From assembly GCA_903929895.1 (NCBI GenBank), contig CAIYWM010000276.1:1-11829 (forward strand): 11,829 nucleotides of DNA, in the 5' to 3' direction. This DNA comes from an uncultured Alphaproteobacteria bacterium. GTDB lineage: Bacteria > Pseudomonadota > Alphaproteobacteria > Reyranellales > Reyranellaceae. Under the pieces are notes generated by a model that searched no databases, was not told the DNA's origin, and saw only the letters and a program-made list of their open reading frames with translations. The position numbers were made by a program, and so were the translations under genes. Of this stretch, positions 1 through 9,186 are shown one piece after another. Every line of letters starts with the position of its first letter. Positions within the stretch are counted from its first letter, which is position 1.

Positions 1-3760
<3,760 letters not shown>

Positions 3761-3848
3761 GTTTTTGGTCGCCGTAGTCAGGGCCGGATTGGGTCTAGTT
3801 CATGGCCCGTTCCAAGGGCCGCGAGAGGTGCCGGAGGAACGGTTGAAA

Positions 3849-3880
3849 AGTATATCACGCCGACCGCCCGCGGGAAGCAA
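3849..3880 (-). promoter_or_regulatory. candidate dnaN promoter (extended -10)
   Basis: On the minus strand the sequence TGATATACT (3849-3857) gives a TATACT -10 box with an upstream TG, an extended -10 element. The best -35-like hexamer, TTGCTT (3875-3880), is 20 nt away, longer than ideal, so recognition would rest on the extended -10. A start near 3842 would leave a leader of about 80 nt before the dnaN ATG. The location between the dnaA terminator and dnaN supports it. Promoter activity is inferred. Confidence 0.5.
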
Positions 3881-3892
3881 TTTCGCTGTTTC

Positions 3893-3909
3893 TAGAGGCA
3901 TTTAGAGGC
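3893..3909. repeat. direct repeat TAGAGGC with 10-bp period
   Basis: TAGAGGC occurs at 3893-3899 and again at 3903-3909, exactly one helical turn apart. The pair lies just upstream of the candidate dnaN promoter and next to the dnaA terminator. It could be a binding site for a regulator of dnaN; no known operator was recognised. Confidence 0.4.
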
Positions 3910-3922
3910 GTGGGCGCCACGC
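3908..3922. repeat. small inverted repeat beside the dnaA terminator
   Basis: GCGTGG (3908-3913) and CCACGC (3917-3922) form a perfect 6-bp stem around GCG. It lies only a few bases from the larger terminator hairpin, so the dnaA end carries two consecutive stems. It may support termination, or act for transcripts on the plus strand. Confidence 0.45.
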
Positions 3923-3924
3923 AG

Positions 3925-3949
3925 AAAGGGCCCCTTGCGGGGCCCTTTT
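3925..3949 (-). terminator. intrinsic terminator after dnaA
   Basis: AAAGGGCCCC (3925-3934) and GGGGCCCTTT (3939-3948) form a perfect 10-bp stem with loop TTGC, about 21 nt downstream of the dnaA stop. Read from the minus strand the stem ends in only three T; read from the plus strand it ends in four. It could therefore work in both directions. It separates the dnaA transcript from dnaN-recF-gyrB. Confidence 0.85.
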
Positions 3950-3970
3950 CACAGTGCGTATCGGTGGTTC

Positions 3971-5380
3971 TCAGCCCTGCAACTGCCGCTTGAGCAGTTC
4001 GACATCCTCGGCGATCGACAGGTCGGAGACCTTGAGCTCCTCGATCTTGCGCACGGCGTGCATGACCGTCGTGTGGTCGCGGTTGCCGAAACGCTTGCCG
4101 ATCTGCGGCAGGCTGAGGGTCGTGAGCTGCTTGGCGAGGTACATCGCCACCTGGCGGGGCCGGGCGACCGAGCGGGCGCGCCGCGGCGAGCTCATCTCGG
4201 CGAGCTTGATGTTGTAGTGGGCGGCGACCCGCTGCTGGATCTCGTCGACCGTGACCTTGCGGTCGGCCTGGCGCAGCAGGTCGTGCAGCACGTCCTGCGC
4301 CATCTCGACGGTGATCTCGCGGCCGATCAGCTGGCCGTGCGCGACGACGCGGTTCAGGGCGCCCTCGAGCTCGCGGATGTTGGTGCTGATCTTGTGCGCG
4401 AGGAACTCGAGCACGTTGACCGGCACCGGCACGCGGGCATTTTCGGCCTTGGTCTGCAGGATCGACAGGCGCAGCTCGTAGGTCGAGGAATGGATGTCCG
4501 CGACGAGGCCGCTGCCCAGGCGCGAGCGCATGCGCTCCTCGATGTCCTGCAGCTCGCTCGGCGGCTTCTCCGAGGACAGGATGATCTGCTTGTTCTGCTC
4601 GACCAGCGAGTTGAACGTGAAGAAGAACTCGTCCTGGCTCGCTTCCTTGCCGCAGATGAACTGCACGTCGTCGACCATCAGCACGTCGACGTTGCGGAAC
4701 AGCTCCTTGAACTGGCCGGTGTTCTTGGTGCGCAGCGCCTGGATGAAGCGGTTCACGAAGCTTTCGGCCGTCAGATAGAGAACGCGGGTCTTGGGATCGC
4801 GCTCGCGGATGACATGCCAGATCGCATGCATCAGGTGGGTCTTGCCGAGGCCGACCCCGCCGAAGATGTAGAGCGGGTTGCGCTCGGGCAGGGGCATGTC
4901 CTGCTCGGAGATGTTGCGCGCCGCCGCATAGGCGAACTCGTTGGGCTTGCCGACGACGAAGTTCGCGAAGGTGTAGCGTCCTTCCGGAGCCTGCGAGATC
5001 TCGTCGGCGCCGCGGCCGATCGAGGGGCCCATGCGCGGCATCGGCGGCTGGTGGCTCTGCGACGAGGGCACGGGCGGCATCGCGATGATCTCGTTCGGCC
5101 GGCGCGGCGCCGGCGGCGGCACGAGGTTCACCTCGACGTTCTTCACCTCGGTGTTGACCGACTGCCAGTAGGCGAGCACGCGGTCGCCATAGTGGCGGCC
5201 GACCCAGTCGCGCACGAAGCGCGTCGGCGCATAGAGGCGCAGCTTGCCGGCCTTGAGTTCACCCAGCTCGACCTCGCCGAACCATGTCTTGAAGGCCTTG
5301 TCCCCAATCTCCTTGCGAAGCCGATCGCAGACGCGCACCCAATGTGCTTCGAGATCCTTTCGGCCCGCCCCCTCATCCAT
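3971..5380 (-). CDS. dnaA: chromosomal replication initiator protein DnaA
   Basis: AAA+ ATPase that binds DnaA boxes and opens the replication origin; it also acts as a transcription factor. From the chosen ATG it has 469 residues. Domain I (about 1-85) is followed by a Pro-rich linker (about 86-125). The AAA+ domain has Walker A GGVGLGKT at 174-181, Walker B LMVDDVQF at 234-241 and the sensor II region RELEG at 336-340. The DNA-binding domain contains SVARPRQVAMYL and the signature GNRDHTTVMHA at 432-442. The frame stays open 36 codons further upstream to 5488, but those codons run into the rhodanese gene and encode an Asn/Thr-rich stretch unlike domain I, so MDEGAGRKDLEAHWVRVCDR is preferred. 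A G-rich stretch (GCGGGGGC) precedes the start instead of a standard ribosome site. The gene follows the rhodanese stop by 71 nt. Confidence 0.97.
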   Translation of the reverse strand: MDEGAGRKDLEAHWVRVCDRLRKEIGDKAFKTWFGEVELGELKAGKLRLYAPTRFVRDWVGRHYGDRVLAYWQSVNTEVKNVEVNLVPPPAPRRPNEIIAMPPVPSSQSHQPPMPRMGPSIGRGADEISQAPEGRYTFANFVVGKPNEFAYAAARNISEQDMPLPERNPLYIFGGVGLGKTHLMHAIWHVIRERDPKTRVLYLTAESFVNRFIQALRTKNTGQFKELFRNVDVLMVDDVQFICGKEASQDEFFFTFNSLVEQNKQIILSSEKPPSELQDIEERMRSRLGSGLVADIHSSTYELRLSILQTKAENARVPVPVNVLEFLAHKISTNIRELEGALNRVVAHGQLIGREITVEMAQDVLHDLLRQADRKVTVDEIQQRVAAHYNIKLAEMSSPRRARSVARPRQVAMYLAKQLTTLSLPQIGKRFGNRDHTTVMHAVRKIEELKVSDLSIAEDVELLKRQLQG

Positions 5381-5451
5381 GCATGCCCCCGCAAATTCGT
5401 TGTTTTCATATGTAGTGTTGTTATTGCCTTGGATCGGCGTTTGAATTCGAT
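5381..5451 (-). promoter_or_regulatory. rhodanese-dnaA spacer / dnaA leader
   Basis: This 71-bp gap is clearly richer in A and T than the flanking genes (minus strand: AAGGCAATAACAACACTACA and onward). A GANTC site (GATTC, 5449-5453) overlaps the rhodanese stop. I could not fit a good -35/-10 pair. It may be a dnaA leader or contain a dnaA promoter not of the sigma70 consensus type. Confidence 0.35.
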
Positions 5452-5916
5452 TCACGTTTGTCTCCACGGAAGCCCCGCTGCCTTCCATCCCCTCGTCGCG
5501 CCGCGCTTGCCCTGCGCATCGAGGGGTCCTTCAAAGCCGTCTGCTACATTGAGACACGTACTGTATCCGGCCGCGGCCATGGCTTTCGCCGCCGCGACCG
5601 ATCTCACCCCACTTCGACACAGAAAGAGCAGCGGGACGTCTTTGTCCGTCAGCGCCTCCGAAAGCGCGCCGACGAAATCCGGATTGACCTGCATGCTCGG
5701 GAAGACCTGCCATTCGACGAGGCCCGGCTTCTTGTCGAGGCCGGCCAGGTCGGGCACGCCCACATAGTTCCACTCGGCGCGCGTGCGCACGTCGATCAGG
5801 ATCGCGTCCTTGAGTTCACCGAGGATCTTCCAGGCAACCGCAGGAATGACGTCGCCGGCGTAGCCGGCTGCGGGGGACACTTCGAATGTGTCTGCGATCT
5901 TGTTGTCTTTCGACAT
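5452..5916 (-). CDS. single-domain rhodanese-like protein
   Basis: Probable cytoplasmic sulfurtransferase of the rhodanese fold. From ATG 5916 it has 154 residues, with LIDVRTRAEWNYVGVP at about 40-55 (the conserved DVR..EW strand) and the active-site loop CRSGVRS with Cys100, the residue expected to carry the persulfide. A C-terminal Trp-rich tail (GWKAAGLPW) follows. The frame extends to 5991, but MSKDNKIADTFEV is preferred because GCGGGGGCC lies right before it and the upstream residues look random. No signal peptide or membrane segment is seen. It sits between the non-coding region and dnaA in the same orientation, so it may share a transcript with dnaA. The sulfur acceptor is unknown. 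Confidence 0.88.
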   Translation of the reverse strand: MSKDNKIADTFEVSPAAGYAGDVIPAVAWKILGELKDAILIDVRTRAEWNYVGVPDLAGLDKKPGLVEWQVFPSMQVNPDFVGALSEALTDKDVPLLFLCRSGVRSVAAAKAMAAAGYSTCLNVADGFEGPLDAQGKRGATRGWKAAGLPWRQT

Positions 5917-6169
5917 GGCCCCCGCTTTCATTCGTCGAAGCGAGGCGTTGTCAGGCGAGCCAGCAAACGAAGGCGACACACAACACGGCAAGAGGGAACG
6001 AGGGATTTTCAGCGAGCGTCGCTTATGGGACGCTTCATCTTCTTATCGATCGTCGAACTTGCGAAGCGTTGTGTACCTGTCTCCCTCGTTCGTCGTTTCG
6101 ATGGAGAGGAATCCCCTCTTCTCCATCTGGCTCGCGATCCAAGCGCCCCACGCCCCGTCGCGATGTCGT

Positions 6170-6186
6170 GAGTCTTATCCAGACTC
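6170..6186. promoter_or_regulatory. DnaA-box-like site inside a GANTC inverted repeat
   Basis: The plus strand reads GAGTCTTATCCAGACTC. GAGTCT (6170-6175) and AGACTC (6181-6186) are perfect inverted 6-bp arms, and each contains a GANTC methylation site. The 9-mer TTATCCAGA (6175-6183) differs from the E. coli DnaA box TTATCCACA at one position. Seen: the sequence and its symmetry. Inferred: DnaA binding and CcrM methylation. Confidence 0.55.
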
Positions 6187-6390
6187 TCCGAAGCGCGCAA
6201 ACGAATCACATGCAGAACACCACACGCTATTCAGCCACTTCGCGGCGTTGCTCGATTGACAAGTTGTACGAACCGATTTTGCGCGTCGTTCTTCGAGAGA
6301 CGGCTCTCAACATCTAGCGCTTGTCGTCGCGCTTCGTTCGATAACTCCGAATCGTATGTCAGTCGGCCAATCGACGACCAAACGATCATT

Positions 6391-6424
6391 GAAGAAAATC
6401 GCCGAGATTTTTTTCGTCAAAGAG
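6391..6424. other. AT-rich tract (possible unwinding element)
   Basis: GAAGAAAATCGCCGAGATTTTTTTCGTCAAAG-like sequence with a run of seven T at 6409-6415 stands out from the GC-rich flanks. It lies about 210 bp from the DnaA-box palindrome. It could be a duplex-unwinding element or simply spacer DNA beside the rpsT terminator. Confidence 0.3.
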
Positions 6425-6442
6425 TCCCGGCTTCGTCATCAC

Positions 6443-6476
6443 CACAAAAGAAAACGCCGCTCGAAGGAGCGGCGTT
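6443..6476 (-). terminator. intrinsic terminator after rpsT
   Basis: AACGCCGCTC (6453-6462) and GAGCGGCGTT (6467-6476) form a perfect 10-bp GC-rich stem with a 4-nt loop. On the minus strand it is followed by TTTTCTTTTG. It lies about 31 nt past the rpsT stop and should end the rpsT transcript before the non-coding region. Confidence 0.92.
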
Positions 6477-6507
6477 CACAAACACTGAAGCAGGATGTCG
6501 GAAAGCG

Positions 6508-6771
6508 TCAGGCCATCGCCTTGATGCGCGCCGAGAGGCGCGACACGCGGCGCGAAGCGGCGTTCTTGGTCACGATGCGCTTGGTGGCGCCGCGCTGGAT
6601 CTCCGGCTGCGCCATACGCAACGCGTCCTGGGCGGCCTTCTTGTCGCCGGACGCAATCGCCTCCTCGACCTTCTTCACCGAGCCGCGCACGCGGCTGCGG
6701 CGCGCCGTATTCACGGCGGTGCGGCGCTCGGTCTGGCGGGCGCGCTTCTCGGCCGACTTGTGATTAGCCAT
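6508..6771 (-). CDS. rpsT: 30S ribosomal protein S20
   Basis: Primary-binding protein of the small ribosomal subunit that contacts 16S rRNA. The 87-residue, very basic protein starts [17 protein letters not shown] and continues through the typical helical S20 pattern ([24 protein letters not shown]). The ATG is preceded by GAGGA at a 5-nt distance. It has its own strong promoter and terminator and so forms a single-gene unit. The link to dnaA on the downstream side is familiar from alphaproteobacteria. Confidence 0.98.
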   Translation of the reverse strand: MANHKSAEKRARQTERRTAVNTARRSRVRGSVKKVEEAIASGDKKAAQDALRMAQPEIQRGATKRIVTKNAASRRVSRLSARIKAMA

Positions 6772-6798
6772 AATAGTCCTCGTTGCTCGAAGGGCGCG

Positions 6799-6827
6799 CT
6801 TATACGGGCCGCTTGGGGGCCGGTCAA
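6799..6827 (-). promoter_or_regulatory. sigma70-type promoter of rpsT
   Basis: On the minus strand TTGACC (6822-6827) and TATAAG (6799-6804) are spaced by exactly 17 nt, one mismatch each from consensus. Transcription would start near 6792, giving a leader of about 20 nt with the ribosome site. It lies in the short gap behind the enoyl-CoA hydratase stop. Confidence 0.88.
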
Positions 6828-6846
6828 GCGCGCCAAATCCGCCAAA

Positions 6847-7629
6847 TCAGCGGTGTTTCCAGCCCGGCTTACGCTTCTCGGCGAAAGCGGCCATGCCCTC
6901 GGACCGGTCGTCGAAGGCAAAAGTTGCGTGAAAGGTCCTGCGCTCGAAACGAATGCCCTCCGAAAGGGTCGTCTCGAAGGCCCGGTTGACCGCCTCCTTG
7001 GCGACCATGGTGGCGGGCAGCGACATGCCGGCGATCTTCTCGGCGGTGGCGATGGCGTCGTCCATGAGCTGGGCCAGCGGCACGACCCGGCTGACCAGGC
7101 CGCAGCGCTCGGCTTCGGCGGCGTCCATCATGCGCCCGGTCAGGACCATGTCCATGGCCTTCGACTTGCCGACGAAGCGCGGCAGGCGCTGGGTGCCGCC
7201 CGCCCCGGGGATGGTGCCGAGCGTGATCTCGGGCTGGCCGAACTTGGCGTTGTCCGCAGCGATGATGAAGTCGCACATCATGGCCATCTCGCAGCCGCCG
7301 CCCAGGGCGTATCCCGCCACCGCGGCGACGATCGGCTTGCGGACCTGGCTCACCTTCTCCCATCCGACGGTGATGAAGTCCTGCAGGAAGACGTCCTGGT
7401 AGGTCTTGTCCTTCATCTCCTTGATGTCTGCCCCGGCCGCGAACGCCTTGTCGCTTCCCGTGAGGACCATGCAACCGATGCCGGGATCCGCCTCGAACGC
7501 ATCGAGCGCCTGGCCGAGCTCGCGCACCAGATCGGCGCAGAGCGCGTTCAAGGCCTTCGGGCGGTTCAGCCGGATGATCCCGACCCGGCCCTTGGTTTCG
7601 GTCTGGATGTTCTCGTATGCCGTGGTCAT
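6847..7629 (-). CDS. enoyl-CoA hydratase (crotonase family)
   Basis: Likely adds water to trans-2-enoyl-CoA in fatty-acid or amino-acid breakdown. From ATG 7629 it has 260 residues, the usual length of a single-domain hydratase. Motifs: [12 protein letters not shown] at 61-72 (first oxyanion-hole segment), [15 protein letters not shown] at 106-120 with Glu114, and [19 protein letters not shown] at 131-149 with Glu134. Both glutamates match the catalytic pair of rat mitochondrial hydratase. The frame is open upstream to 7956, but AGGAGG lies 9 nt before this ATG and the extra residues are antisense to mutM-like coding. It follows mutM by 26 nt. Exact substrate cannot be read from sequence. Confidence 0.93.
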   Translation of the reverse strand: MTTAYENIQTETKGRVGIIRLNRPKALNALCADLVRELGQALDAFEADPGIGCMVLTGSDKAFAAGADIKEMKDKTYQDVFLQDFITVGWEKVSQVRKPIVAAVAGYALGGGCEMAMMCDFIIAADNAKFGQPEITLGTIPGAGGTQRLPRFVGKSKAMDMVLTGRMMDAAEAERCGLVSRVVPLAQLMDDAIATAEKIAGMSLPATMVAKEAVNRAFETTLSEGIRFERRTFHATFAFDDRSEGMAAFAEKRKPGWKHR

Positions 7630-7655
7630 TTGCTCTTTCCTCCTCGGGTCGTGTC

Positions 7656-8495
7656 TCAGCGCTGGCAGCGGGCGCAGTAGAAGGTGGATCTCCCGGCCTG
7701 AACGAGCCGGCGCACCGTCTGGCCGCAGTCGCGGGTGGGGCAGGCGATGCCGGCCCGGTCGTAGACGTTGAAGCGCGTCTGGAAATAGCCGAGTTCGCCG
7801 CCCGGCTGAACATGGTCGCGCAGGGTCGAGCCGCCGTCCTGTATCGAACGGTTCAGCACGCGCTTGATCGCCTCGACGAGGCGACCCGCGCGCTCCCCCT
7901 TGACCGTGTGGGCGGAGCGGCGCGGCGAGATGCCGGCCAGGAAAAGCGCCTCGCACGCATAGATGTTGCCGACGCCCACCAGGGTCTTCTGGTCGAGCAG
8001 TGCCGCCTTGATCGGCGTCCGGCGTCCGGCGAGGCGGGCGGCCAGCACATCGCCGGTAAAGGCGTCGTCCAGCGGCTCCGGGCCCAGGCTCTTGAAGTAC
8101 TTGTGCTGGGCGACGGCCTCGTCGGCCACCAGCACCATCAGCCCGAAGCGGCGGGCGTCGTTGAAACGGACCTGCCAGCCGTCGTCCATGTCGAACACGA
8201 CATGGTCATGCCGCCCGAGCGGATGGCTGGCGGCGCTCTCGGCATCATGCAGGGTCATGCGGCCCGACATGCCGAGATGGACGATCAGGGTCTGGCCGTC
8301 GTCGAGGCGGATCAGGAGATACTTTGCCCGCCGGTCGATGCCCGTGACCGCGCGGCCTTCGACACTGGCGGCGAAATTCGCCGGCAGGGGCACCCTGAGG
8401 TCGGGGCGGCGCTGCTGCAGCCGCACGACACGTCGGCCGACCAGGCGCGGCATCAACCCGCGCCGGACGGTCTCGACCTCGGGCAGTTCAGGCAT
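7656..8495 (-). CDS. mutM: formamidopyrimidine-DNA glycosylase
   Basis: Bifunctional glycosylase/AP lyase that removes 8-oxoguanine and formamidopyrimidines. It has 279 residues starting [10 protein letters not shown]; the N-terminal Pro (after Met removal) and the Glu next to it are the catalytic residues, which fixes the start. Lys58 in RRAKYL and the helix-two-turn-helix region around [12 protein letters not shown] (174-185) are present. The C-terminal zinc finger has Cys252, Cys257, Cys274 and Cys277, so the first pair is spaced C-x4-C rather than C-x2-C, a spacing I recall from alphaproteobacterial homologues. Its start overlaps the yggS end by 8 nt, which suggests coupled translation. 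Confidence 0.97.
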   Translation of the reverse strand: MPELPEVETVRRGLMPRLVGRRVVRLQQRRPDLRVPLPANFAASVEGRAVTGIDRRAKYLLIRLDDGQTLIVHLGMSGRMTLHDAESAASHPLGRHDHVVFDMDDGWQVRFNDARRFGLMVLVADEAVAQHKYFKSLGPEPLDDAFTGDVLAARLAGRRTPIKAALLDQKTLVGVGNIYACEALFLAGISPRRSAHTVKGERAGRLVEAIKRVLNRSIQDGGSTLRDHVQPGGELGYFQTRFNVYDRAGIACPTRDCGQTVRRLVQAGRSTFYCARCQR

Positions 8496-9186
8496 CGGCC
8501 TTCGGTTGAGGGGGCTGCAGCGGCGGGCGGTTGCCGAACAGGGCGCTGCCGACCCGGACATGGGTGGCACCCATCCGGACCGCGGTCTCATAGTCGGCGC
8601 TCATGCCCATACTGAGTTTGGCCAGGCCGTTGCGGGCCGCCATCTTGGCCAATAGCGCGAAATGCAGGGCCGGCTCCTCGTCGACCGGCGGGATGCACAT
8701 CAGGCCGACGACGGGCAGCTTGTACTGGTCGCGGCAGAGCGCGACGAAGGCGTCGACGTCCTTCGGAAGAATCCCGGCCTTCTGCGGCTCCTCGCCGGTA
8801 TTGACCTGGATGTAGCAGGCGGGCCGACGGCCCAGACGCTCCATCTCCTTCGCCAGGGCGGCAGCGAGCCGGTCGCGATCGACCGACTGGATGACGTCGA
8901 ACAGGGCCACGGCATCGCGCGCCTTGTTGGTCTGGAGCGGACCGATCAGGTGCAGTTCGAGATCGGGACAGGCCGCCTTGAGTTCGGGAAACTTGCCCTC
9001 GGCTTCCTGTACGCGGTTCTCGCCGAACACGCGGTGGCCGACCTCCAGCAGTTCGCGGACGCGGTCGGCGCCATGGGTCTTGGAGACGGCAACCAGAGTG
9101 ACGTCGGACGGCGACCGACCCGATGCCCGCGCGGCCTCGGCGATGTGGCCCGTGACCTCGGCCAGACGATCGGCGCCGCTGCTCAT
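8488..9186 (-). CDS. yggS: YggS-family PLP homeostasis protein
   Basis: Pyridoxal-5'-phosphate-binding protein (PLPBP/COG0325) with an alanine-racemase-like barrel and no established catalytic activity; it influences vitamin B6 balance. The 232 residues include VAVSKTH with Lys36 (the PLP lysine, same position as in E. coli YggS), GENRVQEA at 55-62, HLIGPLQTNKA at 79-89 and LSMGMSADYETAVRMGATHVRVGSALFG at 191-218, the phosphate-binding end. The ATG overlaps the stop of the TPR gene as ATGA (9183-9186). A Pro-rich tail ([12 protein letters not shown]) is the only unusual part. Confidence 0.96.
   Translation of the reverse strand: MSSGADRLAEVTGHIAEAARASGRSPSDVTLVAVSKTHGADRVRELLEVGHRVFGENRVQEAEGKFPELKAACPDLELHLIGPLQTNKARDAVALFDVIQSVDRDRLAAALAKEMERLGRRPACYIQVNTGEEPQKAGILPKDVDAFVALCRDQYKLPVVGLMCIPPVDEEPALHFALLAKMAARNGLAKLSMGMSADYETAVRMGATHVRVGSALFGNRPPLQPPQPKADA

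Larger units (their letters stand above)
6109..6426. promoter_or_regulatory. cluster of six GANTC (CcrM-type) sites
   Basis: GANTC occurs at 6109-6113, 6170-6174, 6182-6186, 6203-6207, 6349-6353 and 6422-6426. Chance expectation in 318 bp is roughly one. CcrM methylates the adenine of GANTC in many alphaproteobacteria and ties gene expression to fork passage. The ccrM gene itself is not in this window. Confidence 0.5.
5917..6452. other. non-coding region upstream of rhodanese-dnaA; candidate origin or dnaA control region
   Basis: No credible gene lies here; open frames on both strands have no recognisable protein pattern. The region is less GC-rich than its surroundings. It contains one near-consensus DnaA box (6175-6183), six GANTC sites between 6109 and 6426, an AT-rich tract (6391-6424), repeated GCGTTG blocks (near 5944, 6065, 6244), and an inverted repeat ATGGAGA...TCTCCAT (6101-6126). 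These traits fit an origin or a DnaA- and methylation-responsive control region. Against oriC: only one good DnaA box, and rpsT and its neighbours would be transcribed toward it. No convincing sigma70 promoter for rhodanese-dnaA was found. Confidence 0.5.

Noticed and set aside
3935..5767. 610-codon plus-strand open frame
   Set aside because: Antisense to dnaA and the rhodanese gene; it also crosses the dnaA terminator. No recognisable domain.
6041..6051. TTATCGATC as a second DnaA box (and TTATCGAAC on the minus strand near 6335-6343)
   Set aside because: Both match only the first five bases of the consensus; too weak to call without footprint or conservation data.
6101..6126. Inverted repeat ATGGAGA / TCTCCAT as a terminator
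   Set aside because: The loop is 12 nt, the stem only 7 bp, and no T-run follows on either strand; kept only as a repeat within the region.
5886..6317. Plus-strand frames of 123 and 143 codons in the non-coding region
   Set aside because: They start inside the rhodanese N-terminus in antisense, lack a ribosome site, and encode no recognisable protein pattern.
5917..6452. CtrA binding sites (TTAA-N7-TTAA) as in the Caulobacter origin
   Set aside because: I found no TTAA pair with the required spacing here.
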